DNA from: Gammaproteobacteria bacterium
GTDB lineage: Bacteria; Pseudomonadota; Gammaproteobacteria; Pseudomonadales; Pseudohongiellaceae
NCBI GenBank assembly: GCA_009692305.1
Contig: SHZK01000010.1
Coordinates: forward strand, 1-64,000
Reading direction: 5' to 3'
DNA: 64,000 nt
Shown: positions 1-7,968 of the stretch, in pieces
How positions within the stretch are numbered: position 1 is the stretch's first letter
How the letters are laid out: every line of letters begins with the position of its first letter
The notes under the pieces: generated by a model
The model's input: the letters and a program-made list of their open reading frames with translations, nothing else
What the model was told of the DNA's origin: nothing
The model's database searches: none
Program-made: the position numbers and the translations under genes

Positions 1-224
1 GTCAATCCGCCGGACGCCAGGCACGAGCCTGGGTGAGATTCCTGCATACCGGCGAGGCGCTGGGCGGTATCGGCCAAACGCTTGCAGGCATTGCCTCACT
101 CGCAGCAGTGCTCATGGTTTGGACCGGGCTGGCATTGAGCTGGAGACGCTTGCGCATGTATCTGGCGCGTGCACGCCGGCAACGCCAGGAGGCGCTGACT
201 GCCGTCACCGCTGTGGACCACTAA
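1..224 (+). CDS. PepSY-associated membrane protein, C-terminal end (partial)
   Basis: The reading frame is open from the first bases of the window and ends at the TAA at 222-224, so only the last 70-odd residues are present. The segment RFLHTGEALG, followed by a hydrophobic helix and a Trp-Arg-Arg membrane boundary, is typical of the final transmembrane helix of PepSY_TM (iron-uptake/reductase-associated) membrane proteins. The tail is basic and cytoplasmic in appearance. The substrate cannot be judged from this fragment. The next gene is convergent and ends within the last bases of this one. Confidence 0.6.
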   Translation, partial: QSAGRQARAWVRFLHTGEALGGIGQTLAGIASLAAVLMVWTGLALSWRRLRMYLARARRQRQEALTAVTAVDH

Positions 225-1123
225 ACCGGGCTAGTGAGTTGGCGGGTGTGCTTGAGCAAGGTACGCTCCGTAATCACGGCAATGGGTGATCCTTCGCGCT
301 TGAGATGGAGTGCTTTTTCAATTTTGCGACCGTGGCTGGTATAGAGCCAATCGCGACTGGCGAGCGTGCCGATCACCAGATAATCCACGCCACGATTTAC
401 ATTGGTGCTGGTGGTCGCGCCCAGACAGCGCAGCATCATATCCACCGCGTCGCGATCCCCACTCACGAAGTCACCGGTCAAACAATAAACCGCGTCTGCT
501 ATGCGCAGTTGATCAATCTTGTCTTCCCACACTTCGGTGGAAACTTCGTAGCTTATTTCCAGCTCCCTGCCGGTAACCCGATTTATCACTTGCAGCAAAT
601 CTGCCCGTTATTCATCGGTAATGATGCCATCATCGAGAATGGTGGCGAGTCGACTACCGATAATGGTGGCAGGCCAGATGTTATGGATCTCGGCATTGTT
701 TTCCAGCCAGTCGGACAGAGCCAGAATTTCGTCATCGTTGAGCACGCCATCGGAGGCGACCCCGGTCACGAATCCCAGCAGTTCTTCCATCTGCGATGAC
801 CGATTGCGCGCAGGTACTGCTTTCTCTGCAATAATTTCCAGAATGCGGGCCTGCATCAACCGTAGCTCGTCGCTGCGAACCTGGCCATCTTCGAGAATGT
901 CACCTACCCGGCGCAGAATATCCAGCGCGTCGGAGTCCTGCGCCAGAAATTGCTGCGACTTCAACCAGGCATCCAGAAATAGAAACTCTTTCTCATTCAG
1001 CTGCTTGTCAGCAACCACGCCACTGAGGATGCCCTTCAATCCATGCAAAGCCTTGTCTTTCTCATGGAAAAAATTGAAGGCTTCGGTGAGCGGAGTACTG
1101 TTAATTTTACGGTCAATATCCAA
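221..1123 (-). pseudogene. TerB-like/BRCT protein interrupted by an in-frame TAA
   Basis: Two reading frames in the same phase are separated only by a TAA at 608-610. The upstream part (171 residues) has two acidic helical repeats of TerB-like character (motifs NEKEF and NDDEI). The downstream part (about 128 residues) is a BRCT-like domain (VYCLTGDF, a GA-T/S-xxV stretch and VDYLVIG). Around the stop the frame reads I-T-D-E-stop-R-A-D-L-L, where a Glu codon (GAA) in place of TAA would restore a typical D-E-E-R helix. This looks like one roughly 300-residue gene with a G-to-T nonsense change, not two genes. Alternatives are a sequencing error or two separate products; the second part has only a GTG at 596-598 and no clear ribosome site. 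Confidence 0.65.
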
Positions 1124-1312
1124 GCGGAGCGACCTTTGTTATGGTGATCGATTTAAGCAGGCACGGTCATAAAACTTTCAGGCGCAGCTGTCGAAGCTTT
1201 CTCCCCTTAAGATCAGGAAAGCGGGGGACCAGCAGCGCAAAATTGGGGTAAACTTAGCCCCCTTGACCGGGGTTACCGGTTCACACAGCACTACGCACGA
1301 AGGAATCAACAC
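1124..1312 (+). other. Divergent promoter region and possible structured leader
   Basis: This gap lies between the leftward TerB/BRCT gene and the rightward membrane-protein/UGSC operon, so it should hold both promoters. Near the operon there are two compact hairpins: GGGG/CCCC at 1245-1262 and GACCGG/CCGGTTC at 1265-1282, followed by an A/G-rich ribosome site (GAAGGAA, about 1299-1305). The run from about 1223 to 1305 has a loose resemblance to conserved blocks of c-di-AMP (ydaO-type) leaders, which is from memory and weak. No promoter hexamers stand out. Confidence 0.25.
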
Positions 1313-1630
1313 TTGGAGCACATAGACAATCGATCGTTCATGGCCAAACTGCTCGGCGGTGATTATGGCCTGGCGATTACCTACTGGATTTTATATATGT
1401 TCGGCGCTGCCGCGTTTTTCGTCTTCGGCAGCCAGGCGGTGGATGCAAAAGCCTGGATCAACTACCTCCTTATAGTCGCTGTTATGCTCGCCTATACCGT
1501 GATATTGATTATCGGCGTGCGCGCGGCCTACAAGGGCCCACAATTGTGGAAAGTGATGTCGCGTACCTCATCGGTTTTTATGATCATTAATATCCTGGTG
1601 GGCATCTCCACGCTCGGTTTCGTTTACTAA
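1313..1630 (+). CDS. Small three-helix membrane protein, first gene of the UGSC operon
   Basis: This 105-residue protein has three hydrophobic segments at about residues 20-38, 46-66 and 84-103, with short charged loops. I chose the TTG at 1313 because GAAGGAA sits about 8 bases upstream; the internal ATG at 1340 has no ribosome site. I do not recognise a family with certainty. Its TAA ends one base before the ATG of the thioredoxin-like fusion gene, so the two are almost certainly cotranscribed and translationally coupled. A membrane partner or anchor role for the redox proteins downstream is inference only. Confidence 0.6.
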   Translation: MEHIDNRSFMAKLLGGDYGLAITYWILYMFGAAAFFVFGSQAVDAKAWINYLLIVAVMLAYTVILIIGVRAAYKGPQLWKVMSRTSSVFMIINILVGISTLGFVY

Positions 1631-1631
1631 C

Positions 1632-3071
1632 ATGCCAGCCGCCACTCCCAGCTACGCCCTCATCGTCAAAAAGGACTGTCCTACTTGTGCGCTGATTGAG
1701 CCGGTAATTGCCCAGCTCGCCGCTCGTTTCGCCAGTGCCCTGTCCGTGTATGTGCAGGATGACCATTCCTTCCCTGCCAGCTTCCCGGAGCGCATCGACG
1801 ATACCTCCCTCGCCTACTCCTACGCCCACAATATCGAGATCGTCCCCACCCTGCTGCGGCTGCATGCCGACGGCACGGAACAGGCTCGCATCTTTGGCTG
1901 GGACAAAAAGCAGTGGCAGCAATTCACCGGTGTCGCCGATCTCGGCCAGAAACTGGTGGCTTTCAAACCGGGCTGTGGCTCCAAAACTCTGGACCCTGGC
2001 ATGGAAGCAGTGCTGGTGCTGAAATTCGGACCACAACTATTAAAGGCCAGGGCAGTGGCGCTGGCGGATGCCGAAGACATTATGGAAGCCTGTTTCGAGC
2101 GCGGCTGGAGTGACGGCTTGCCGGTAGTGCCGCCGACTCCTTTGCGGGTGCTGCGGATGCTGCGTGCCACGACCCGTGCCGCCGACGAAATCATTGGCAG
2201 AGTGCCTCCCGACAATGTGCCCTGCAGCGTGGAGAAGGTCGCAATCAATGCGGTCCTGGCCGGCTGCAAACCAGAATATTTCCCAACTGTTCTCGCCAGC
2301 GTGACGGCGGCCTTGCAAGATCAGTTCTGTCTGCATGGCCTGCTGTGCACCACCTATTTCTCGTCGCCCGTGCTCATTGTAAACGGCCCGGTAACGCGCC
2401 AGATTGGCATGAACGGCGGCGTCAATGCCCTGGGTCAGGGCAATCGGGCGAACGCCACCATCGGCCGCGCGCTGCAGCTGTTGGTGCGCAATGTCGGTGG
2501 CGGTATCCCCGGCGGTATCGATCGTGCCACCTTGGGCAATCCCGGCAAGTACACTTATTGTTTCGCCGAAGATGAGAGTGATAGCGATTGGCCGTCACTT
2601 GCCATGGATCGGGGTTTTGAGCGGGGCGACTCCGTGGTCAGCCTGTTTGCAGGTGATGGCCTGCAAGGAGTCGTGGATCAGCAGTCGCGCAGTCCGGAAT
2701 CGCTGGCGAAGAGTCTTGCCCTGAGCCTGCGTACTGTTGCGCATCACAAACTGTTTGCTATGGCTGATGCGATCTTGATCATCTCGCCTGAGCACCGCCG
2801 CGTGTTTCGCCAGGGTGGCTGGACCAAGGCCAACGTACGCGACGCCTTATATTCTGAACTGATGATAGCCGGCACCGAAATCGTGCGCGGCGCCCATGGC
2901 ATTGCCGAGGGTATGCCGGAAAAATTCAGGGACAAGATACTTAACAAGTTCCGTGATGATGGCTTGCATATCGTGAGTGCTGGCGGCAAGGCCGGCTTGT
3001 TCTCGGCTGTGATCGGAGGCTGGGTTGCTTCCGGTGAACGCGGCAGCCAGCTCGTTTCGCAAAAATTCTGA
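1632..3071 (+). CDS. Thioredoxin-like domain fused to a UGSC-associated domain
   Basis: The 479-residue protein starts with a thioredoxin-like domain of about 110 residues carrying a CPTC redox motif (C16, C19) after a beta strand. A third conspicuous cysteine lies in the motif GCGSK (C115). The remaining 350 residues form a domain beginning WSDGLPVVPPT, which I know from proteins encoded next to UGSC-family genes but whose activity is unknown to me. No signal peptide is visible, so it should be cytoplasmic. It is coupled to the small membrane protein upstream and lies 53 bases before the UGSC selenoprotein. A plausible but unproved role is to reduce the selenenylsulfide or disulfide of its neighbour. 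Confidence 0.65.
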   Translation: MPAATPSYALIVKKDCPTCALIEPVIAQLAARFASALSVYVQDDHSFPASFPERIDDTSLAYSYAHNIEIVPTLLRLHADGTEQARIFGWDKKQWQQFTGVADLGQKLVAFKPGCGSKTLDPGMEAVLVLKFGPQLLKARAVALADAEDIMEACFERGWSDGLPVVPPTPLRVLRMLRATTRAADEIIGRVPPDNVPCSVEKVAINAVLAGCKPEYFPTVLASVTAALQDQFCLHGLLCTTYFSSPVLIVNGPVTRQIGMNGGVNALGQGNRANATIGRALQLLVRNVGGGIPGGIDRATLGNPGKYTYCFAEDESDSDWPSLAMDRGFERGDSVVSLFAGDGLQGVVDQQSRSPESLAKSLALSLRTVAHHKLFAMADAILIISPEHRRVFRQGGWTKANVRDALYSELMIAGTEIVRGAHGIAEGMPEKFRDKILNKFRDDGLHIVSAGGKAGLFSAVIGGWVASGERGSQLVSQKF

Positions 3072-3124
3072 AGATGAATAGTGAACTGCAATCAACCACA
3101 TTTATGTCACACAAGGAGGACCCC

Positions 3125-3658
3125 ATGTCACCAAGCACAATTTTGCTCGACCCTACATCAGAACTGGTAACAGCAGAGCGCCAGTTACTGCCACGGCTCA
3201 GCAGTCTCGCCGGAAAAACTGTTGGCCTGCTGGATATTTCCAAGCCGCGCGGCAAGGAATTTCTGGATGAAGTAGAGCAGGCTCTGCTTGCCCTAGGCGC
3301 CAAAGTGAAGCGCTACGCGAAACCAACCTTCACGCGCATCGCGCCGCTGGAACTGAATCAGCGCATCAGCAGTGAATGCGATGCCGTGATCGAAGGTCTC
3401 GCTGACTGAGGCTCCTGTACGTCGTGCAGTTTGCATGACATCGTGGACCTGGAAGCGCGCGGACTCCCTTCCGGGTTTGTCGCCTCGCGGGAATTTATTG
3501 AAGCCGCTGCTGCGCAAGGCAAGTCATTGGGTATCAAACCAGCCAGCCTGTTCGTCGCGCATCCGATTCAGGATCGCACCGATGCCGAGATGGCCCAGCT
3601 GGCAAGAGCTGCGATGCAGGGAGTGATCGCTTTAGTCTGCGATCAGAAGTCGGACTGA
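3125..3658 (+). CDS. UGSC family selenoprotein (in-frame TGA read as selenocysteine)
   Basis: The gene begins at an ATG with a strong AAGGAGGA ribosome site and runs 178 codons if the TGA at 3407-3409 is translated. Around this codon the frame reads A-D-U-G-S-C-T-S-C-S, exactly the motif that names the UGSC family, with Sec at residue 95 and cysteines at 98 and 101. The frame stays open for 82 more codons and the downstream part (HDIVDLEARG) continues the family pattern. A hairpin fitting the bacterial SECIS rules follows the TGA. An ordinary gene call would split it at 3409 and lose the C-terminal half. The function of the family is unknown; Sec and Cys two residues apart suggest redox chemistry. 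SelD is encoded at 55.4 kb. Confidence 0.88.
3407..3439 (+). promoter_or_regulatory. Bacterial SECIS element with its UGA codon
   Basis: Directly after the TGA (3407-3409) a 7-bp stem forms between GTCGTGC (3421-3427) and GCATGAC (3433-3439), with one G-U pair and a 5-base loop AGTTT (3428-3432). The loop starts 18 nucleotides after the TGA and has a G as its second base. Both features agree with the published bacterial SECIS consensus (loop 16-37 nt from UGA, G among the first two loop bases). It lies inside the coding region, as bacterial SECIS elements must. It would recruit SelB carrying Sec-tRNA. Confidence 0.75.
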
Positions 3659-3716
3659 TAGCGCAGCCACTTATGGAATTAATTGAGCTTATAAATAGTT
3701 GGTAACGGAGAACAGC

Positions 3717-4901
3717 ATGACCAGACAAGCAGTAATAGTGGCAACCGCCCGCACCCCAATCGGTAAAGCCTATCGAGGCGCCTTCAACGACACCGGCGCA
3801 CCGACCCTGGGGGCACATGTCATCAAGCATGCCGTGCAACGTGCCGGTATCGAACCTGGCGAAGTCGATGACGTGATCATGGGCTGCGCCATGCAACAAG
3901 GCTCATCTGGTTACAATATCGGGCGCACTGCCGGTGTCGCGGCAGGCCTGCCCAGCAGCGTCTCTGGCATGAGTGTCGATCGGCAGTGTGCCTCCGGCAT
4001 GATGGCGATCGCCATCGCTGCCAAACAGATCACTATCGACCACATGCCCATCGTCGTAGGTGGCGGACTGGAATCCATCAGCCTGGTGCAGAATGAACAT
4101 CGCAACAGCTATCGCACCCAGGACCCGACCGTGTTGGCACACGCACCGAAAGCTTATATTGCCATGCTGGAGACTGCCGAGATTGTCGCGAAGCGTTATA
4201 AGGTCTCCCGCGAGGCGCAAGATCAATATTCGCTGCAAAGCCAGCAGCGCACGCACGCTGCCCAGCAGGCCGGACATTTCAATGCCGAGATCGTGCCATT
4301 GCCCTCGAAGATGTTGTTTATCGACAAAGCCACCAAGCAACAGAGTGTGAGTAATGTCACTCTGGATCAGGATGAAGGCAATCGCCCTTCCACGACACTG
4401 GATGGCTTGCAAGGATTACAGCCGGTGATTGAAGGTGGCGTCATTACTGCGGGAAATGCGAGCCAGTTGTCAGACGGCGCCTCTGCCTGTGTGTTGATGG
4501 ACAGCAAACTAGCCGAGAAAAAAGGCCTGCAACCGCTTGGCGCCTATGTCGGCATGGCAGTAGCTGGACTCGACGCAGACGAAATGGGCATTGGTCCAGT
4601 CTTCGCCGTGCCAAAATTGTTGCAACGCTTCAATCTGTCTATGGCTGATATAGGTCTGTGGGAATTGAATGAGGCCTTTGCCGTGCAGGTAATTTACTGC
4701 CGAGACAAGCTTGGTATTCCGGATGAACTGCTGAACGTGAATGGCGGCGCCATCTCGATCGGTCATCCATATGGCATGAGTGGTGCGCGCATGGTGGGTC
4801 ACGCTCTAATCGAAGGTAAGCGCCGCGGTGCAAAGTACGTTGTATGCACGATGTGCGTCGGTGGCGGCATGGGCGCTGCCGGTTTATTCGAGGTGTTTTA
4901 G
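3717..4901 (+). CDS. Thiolase family protein (acetyl-CoA acyltransferase)
   Basis: A 394-residue thiolase that cleaves 3-ketoacyl-CoA with CoA, or condenses two acyl-CoAs. The nucleophile is C91 in DRQCASG, the conserved histidine is H350 in [10 protein letters not shown] and the second active cysteine is C380 in the CVGGGMG motif. I prefer the ATG at 3717, which has an ACGGAG ribosome site and starts just before the first strand, over upstream codons. It follows the UGSC gene by 58 bases on the same strand and may be part of that transcript. GHPYG instead of the more usual GHPLG is a small variation. The chain-length preference cannot be read from sequence. Confidence 0.9.
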   Translation: MTRQAVIVATARTPIGKAYRGAFNDTGAPTLGAHVIKHAVQRAGIEPGEVDDVIMGCAMQQGSSGYNIGRTAGVAAGLPSSVSGMSVDRQCASGMMAIAIAAKQITIDHMPIVVGGGLESISLVQNEHRNSYRTQDPTVLAHAPKAYIAMLETAEIVAKRYKVSREAQDQYSLQSQQRTHAAQQAGHFNAEIVPLPSKMLFIDKATKQQSVSNVTLDQDEGNRPSTTLDGLQGLQPVIEGGVITAGNASQLSDGASACVLMDSKLAEKKGLQPLGAYVGMAVAGLDADEMGIGPVFAVPKLLQRFNLSMADIGLWELNEAFAVQVIYCRDKLGIPDELLNVNGGAISIGHPYGMSGARMVGHALIEGKRRGAKYVVCTMCVGGGMGAAGLFEVF

Positions 4902-4908
4902 GGGTTTT

Positions 4909-4936
4909 GGTTCTGGGTTCTGGGTTCTGGGTTTAT
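4909..4936. repeat. Short tandem repeat, unit GGTTCTG
   Basis: Three perfect 7-base units followed by a degenerate fourth lie between the convergent stops of the thiolase and the hypothetical secreted protein. There is no obvious terminator hairpin here. Such arrays are prone to slippage, so its length may vary between strains. Confidence 0.7.
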
Positions 4937-4945
4937 GAAGAGCCT

Positions 4946-5473
4946 CTAGACACAGTTCGTGTCGAGGAAATTGATTATCAACGACTGCTCGAAGTTGGCT
5001 GAGGGCAGTCGTTGATTACTGCCCACAGTCGTTTTCGCCCGATTGATATTGTCCAGCAGTCTGCTGCCGAAATGATCCTCCAACTCTTGCTTGAATTCCA
5101 CATCCACAGCCACATAGCGCGCATTCCGCTCCGGCAGATTGCGTAATATGCCAAAACTCAGCTCGGCACGATCTTCAATTGTCATGCGGCCATTTAGAGG
5201 ATCATGATAAAAAGTGCACATGACACTATCCGGTCCAAAGTCGCGACGAAACTCGACATAAAAAGTTTCCAGCAATTCAAGGTAGTGCTCCAGATCGGAG
5301 CCGTCTACTCCCGGGTTATCCGCCAGATGACCAGTACGGAGAAATGACTGCAAGTTATTGGCAATATATTTGAAACTTGCCTCGGCGCTGGCAAGTTCTG
5401 ACTGCGCGCTGGCCGTGGGCGTCAACACAGCAAAGCCCAGCGCTATCACCAGAAAATCAATAAAACTCTTCAT
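4946..5473 (-). CDS. Secreted protein of unknown function
   Basis: This 175-residue protein has an N-terminal signal peptide (hydrophobic residues about 5-20, cleavage after an A-S-A-Q type site), so it should be periplasmic. The mature part is acidic and mostly helical, with two cysteines far apart. I do not recognise a family. The ATG at 5473 is preferred over an in-frame TTG two codons upstream because it is preceded by GGTGGA and gives a cleaner signal peptide. It starts 15 bases after the VOC gene stop and is probably cotranscribed with it. Confidence 0.6.
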   Translation of the reverse strand: MKSFIDFLVIALGFAVLTPTASAQSELASAEASFKYIANNLQSFLRTGHLADNPGVDGSDLEHYLELLETFYVEFRRDFGPDSVMCTFYHDPLNGRMTIEDRAELSFGILRNLPERNARYVAVDVEFKQELEDHFGSRLLDNINRAKTTVGSNQRLPSANFEQSLIINFLDTNCV

Positions 5474-5488
5474 TGCCAATTTCCACCG

Positions 5489-5875
5489 CTAACGGGCTGG
5501 TCCAACCAGATTATAGGGATTGCCGTACAAGTCTCGAAAAATTCCGGAAATTCCCCAAGGTACCGCTGTAGGCTGATCGACGATCAACACTCCCGCTGCG
5601 GTGAGTCGCGCCATTTCTGCATAACAATTGTCAGTGCGCAACACAGTCATCAGATTATTGCCAATACGACTCTCATCGTCGGCGCTGCGCGCAGACATTA
5701 GCACAAACTGCACATCCGGATTGCCCGCCGGCGCCACTGTGAGCCAACCCTGCCCCGGCACTACCAGGTCATTGTCCATGCACACCATGAAACCAAGTTT
5801 ATCCCGATACCAGTTCAGTGCTTCCGCTTGATCTTTCACATAGATGGTCAGATGAGAGACACGGAGGATTGTCAT
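5489..5875 (-). CDS. VOC (glyoxalase/bleomycin-resistance) family protein
   Basis: A 128-residue single-domain vicinal oxygen chelate protein. It shows the usual opening (VSHLTIYVKD), the NWYRDKLGF helix and the closing RDLYGNPYNLV strand that places the last metal-ligand position. One ligand position in this last strand is Asn where many enzymes have Glu, so catalytic metal binding is uncertain. No signal peptide. Its stop is 15 bases before the secreted protein gene downstream. The substrate is unknown. Confidence 0.8.
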   Translation of the reverse strand: MTILRVSHLTIYVKDQAEALNWYRDKLGFMVCMDNDLVVPGQGWLTVAPAGNPDVQFVLMSARSADDESRIGNNLMTVLRTDNCYAEMARLTAAGVLIVDQPTAVPWGISGIFRDLYGNPYNLVGPAR

Positions 5876-5976
5876 ACTCGGTTTACCCTGATCATGCTGC
5901 TGCAGTTCTCAACTTCACAAGTCTTGACTCCACAACTATTAAGTCCAAACCCAGGATATTGCTGATTGGCAGCATT

Positions 5977-6387
5977 TTAAAATTCTTTGGCACCAATCGG
6001 GCCGCGCGTAAATTTTTTTGTGCCCTTTTTCTTTTTCTGTTGCAGGCGCTGCTCCACAACTGCGCGCCCTGGTCTGGTGGCGATACGTCTGCGCTTGATG
6101 TGCGTGGCATCGCTGATCAACTCATTCAAGCGCGCCAATGCATCCTGTTTATTTTTATCCTGACTGCGAAAGCGTTGCGCCTTGATGACTATCACAGCGT
6201 CCTTGTTGATGCGCGCATCGGCATAGCCCGCCAGGCGCGTTTGCGCGTCACTCGAGAGCCGCGATGCATGAATCGCGAAGCGCAATTGCACGGCAGTGGC
6301 TACCTTGTTGACATTCTGACCACCAGGGCCACTGGCGCGAATCGCGCTAAACTCAACGTCCTGCTCTGTCATTATGGGATGGGCCAT
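5977..6387 (-). CDS. arfB: Alternative ribosome-rescue factor ArfB (peptidyl-tRNA hydrolase)
   Basis: ArfB (YaeJ) releases peptides from ribosomes stalled without a stop codon. The catalytic GGQ motif lies in ASGPGGQNVNK near the N-terminus. The basic, lysine-rich tail (RLQQKKKKGTKKF) that enters the empty mRNA channel is present, so the protein looks complete at about 136 residues. The start is uncertain: ATG at 6387 or ATG at 6372; an upstream TTG at 6405 is less likely. It sits about 100 bases upstream of the VOC gene on the same strand. Confidence 0.9.
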   Translation of the reverse strand: MAHPIMTEQDVEFSAIRASGPGGQNVNKVATAVQLRFAIHASRLSSDAQTRLAGYADARINKDAVIVIKAQRFRSQDKNKQDALARLNELISDATHIKRRRIATRPGRAVVEQRLQQKKKKGTKKFTRGPIGAKEF

Positions 6388-6661
6388 CAGCTTTAACCGT
6401 ATCAAGTTTGTTGCAATCCTACAGCAATCCCATTACCGGAAACACCCATGCCCAGGAGCCCTGCATGCAGCCCTTTATGCAGCCCTTTATTGAAGGTTGC
6501 ATATACCGTTCCAAGCCACGTCTGCCGCGGTCTGTAGCCGAATTCATGGCGTCTGCCTGATTGCCCGGGGGAATTCTTGATTCGCATAGCGGTCTGGGTT
6601 AATGTCAGGGCTCTTCTGGCATTGCATATAACAAGATCATAATCGACCAAGCGAGACCAAG

Positions 6662-7906
6662 ATGACTACCCCAATCCGGCTTCTGCTCATAACTCTGTTC
6701 GCCACATTATGTGGTGTCAGCACAGCCCAGGAACCAGTTCGTATTGCATTCATGGATCCGCTCTCTGGCGGATTCGCCTCCATCGGCAATAGCGGCCTCA
6801 AACAATTGCAATTCGCCGCCGATTATTTTTACAACTCAAAAAATGGCATTCTTGGCGGGCGCAAGATTGAGATCGTACCTCTCGATAACAAACAGAGTCC
6901 TACCGATACCCAAATCCAGTTTCGCCGCGCGGTCAGTGAAGGCATCCAGATAATTTTTCAGGGCAATAGTTCGGCCGTCGCCAACACCTTGAACGCAACC
7001 ATCTCTCGCCACAATAGTCGCAATCCCGGCCAGGAAGTCCTGCAGATAAATTACTCGGCAGTAGACCCGATTCTCACCGAGGCTGAATGCAGTTTCTGGC
7101 ATTTCCGTTTCGATGCACATGCGATCATGAAGCTGAACATACTGACTGATTTCATCGCGAAAGACACTGCTATAAAGAGCGTCTACATAATCGGTCAGGA
7201 TTATTCCTTCGGGCATGTGGTGGCTGATAACGCGGTGCGTCTGTTGCAGGAAAAGCGTCCGGACATCAGCATAGCCGGCACTGAATTTCATCCCATAGGA
7301 CAGGTGAAAGACTTCACGCCCTATGTCACCAAGATAGTAGCATCCGGAGCCGATGCGGTTATTACCGGCAACTACGGCGCGGATATGGTGTCACTGGCTA
7401 AATCGATTATCGATTCCGGACTTGACCTGCCTATCTATACATTTTACGCAGCCTATGATGGCATCACCGCCACTCTAGGTGCCGATGGCAAAAACAAGAT
7501 CCGCCTGATTCACAATGAAGTTTCCAATCCGATTCCCACTGAAGAGCGCAAGGCATTTATTCGCGCTTTCAAAGCCGTGAATCCTGACAATGATGTTACC
7601 CAGCCGCGCATCATTAACGCACTGCAAATGCTCGTCACCGCCATTGAGAAAAGCCAAAGCACAGATCCATATGACATTGCGCTGGCGCTGGAAGATATGC
7701 GCTTTACCAATCTCAGCGGCGAAGAGATTTGGATGCGCGGCACTGATCACCAGGTATTCCAGTCGCTGAATATCTCCGTGCACACGGACGAAGGCATCGA
7801 GTTTGATGCTGATAATTCCGGTTTCGGTTTGTTTACCGAGTACAGTGTCCCTGCAGCAGAGACGATCGTGGAAAGCAGTTGCCAGATGGATCGTCCAAGT
7901 CGCTAA
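6662..7906 (+). CDS. Liv-type ABC transporter substrate-binding protein
   Basis: A 414-residue periplasmic binding protein with a signal peptide of about 22 residues (cleavage near STAQE). The mature protein opens with VRIAFMDPLSGGFASIGNSG, the standard start of the branched-chain amino acid/amide binding family. Two alpha/beta lobes follow. It is the first gene of a five-gene importer, 62 bases before the first permease. LivK-like proteins bind branched-chain amino acids, but many relatives carry amides, aromatic acids or urea, so the ligand is open. The ribosome site is weak. Confidence 0.88.
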   Translation: MTTPIRLLLITLFATLCGVSTAQEPVRIAFMDPLSGGFASIGNSGLKQLQFAADYFYNSKNGILGGRKIEIVPLDNKQSPTDTQIQFRRAVSEGIQIIFQGNSSAVANTLNATISRHNSRNPGQEVLQINYSAVDPILTEAECSFWHFRFDAHAIMKLNILTDFIAKDTAIKSVYIIGQDYSFGHVVADNAVRLLQEKRPDISIAGTEFHPIGQVKDFTPYVTKIVASGADAVITGNYGADMVSLAKSIIDSGLDLPIYTFYAAYDGITATLGADGKNKIRLIHNEVSNPIPTEERKAFIRAFKAVNPDNDVTQPRIINALQMLVTAIEKSQSTDPYDIALALEDMRFTNLSGEEIWMRGTDHQVFQSLNISVHTDEGIEFDADNSGFGLFTEYSVPAAETIVESSCQMDRPSR

Positions 7907-7968
7907 GCCTCGTCAGGTCTAATCCCGGGTTTTAATGTGTCGGAAAGAGTAAGCACCGCGAGGCAATC

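Noticed and set aside
608-610. Recoding at the TAA of the TerB/BRCT gene
   Set aside because: TAA is not used for selenocysteine or pyrrolysine, and no recoding signal is visible; a mutation or read error is simpler.
3407-3409. TGA as an ordinary stop giving a 94-residue protein
   Set aside because: The frame continues with a family motif and a SECIS hairpin, so translation as selenocysteine is far more likely.
6402-6650. 82-codon leftward frame upstream of the Liv operon
   Set aside because: No ribosome site or recognisable domain, and it would run into the arfB start; probably noncoding.
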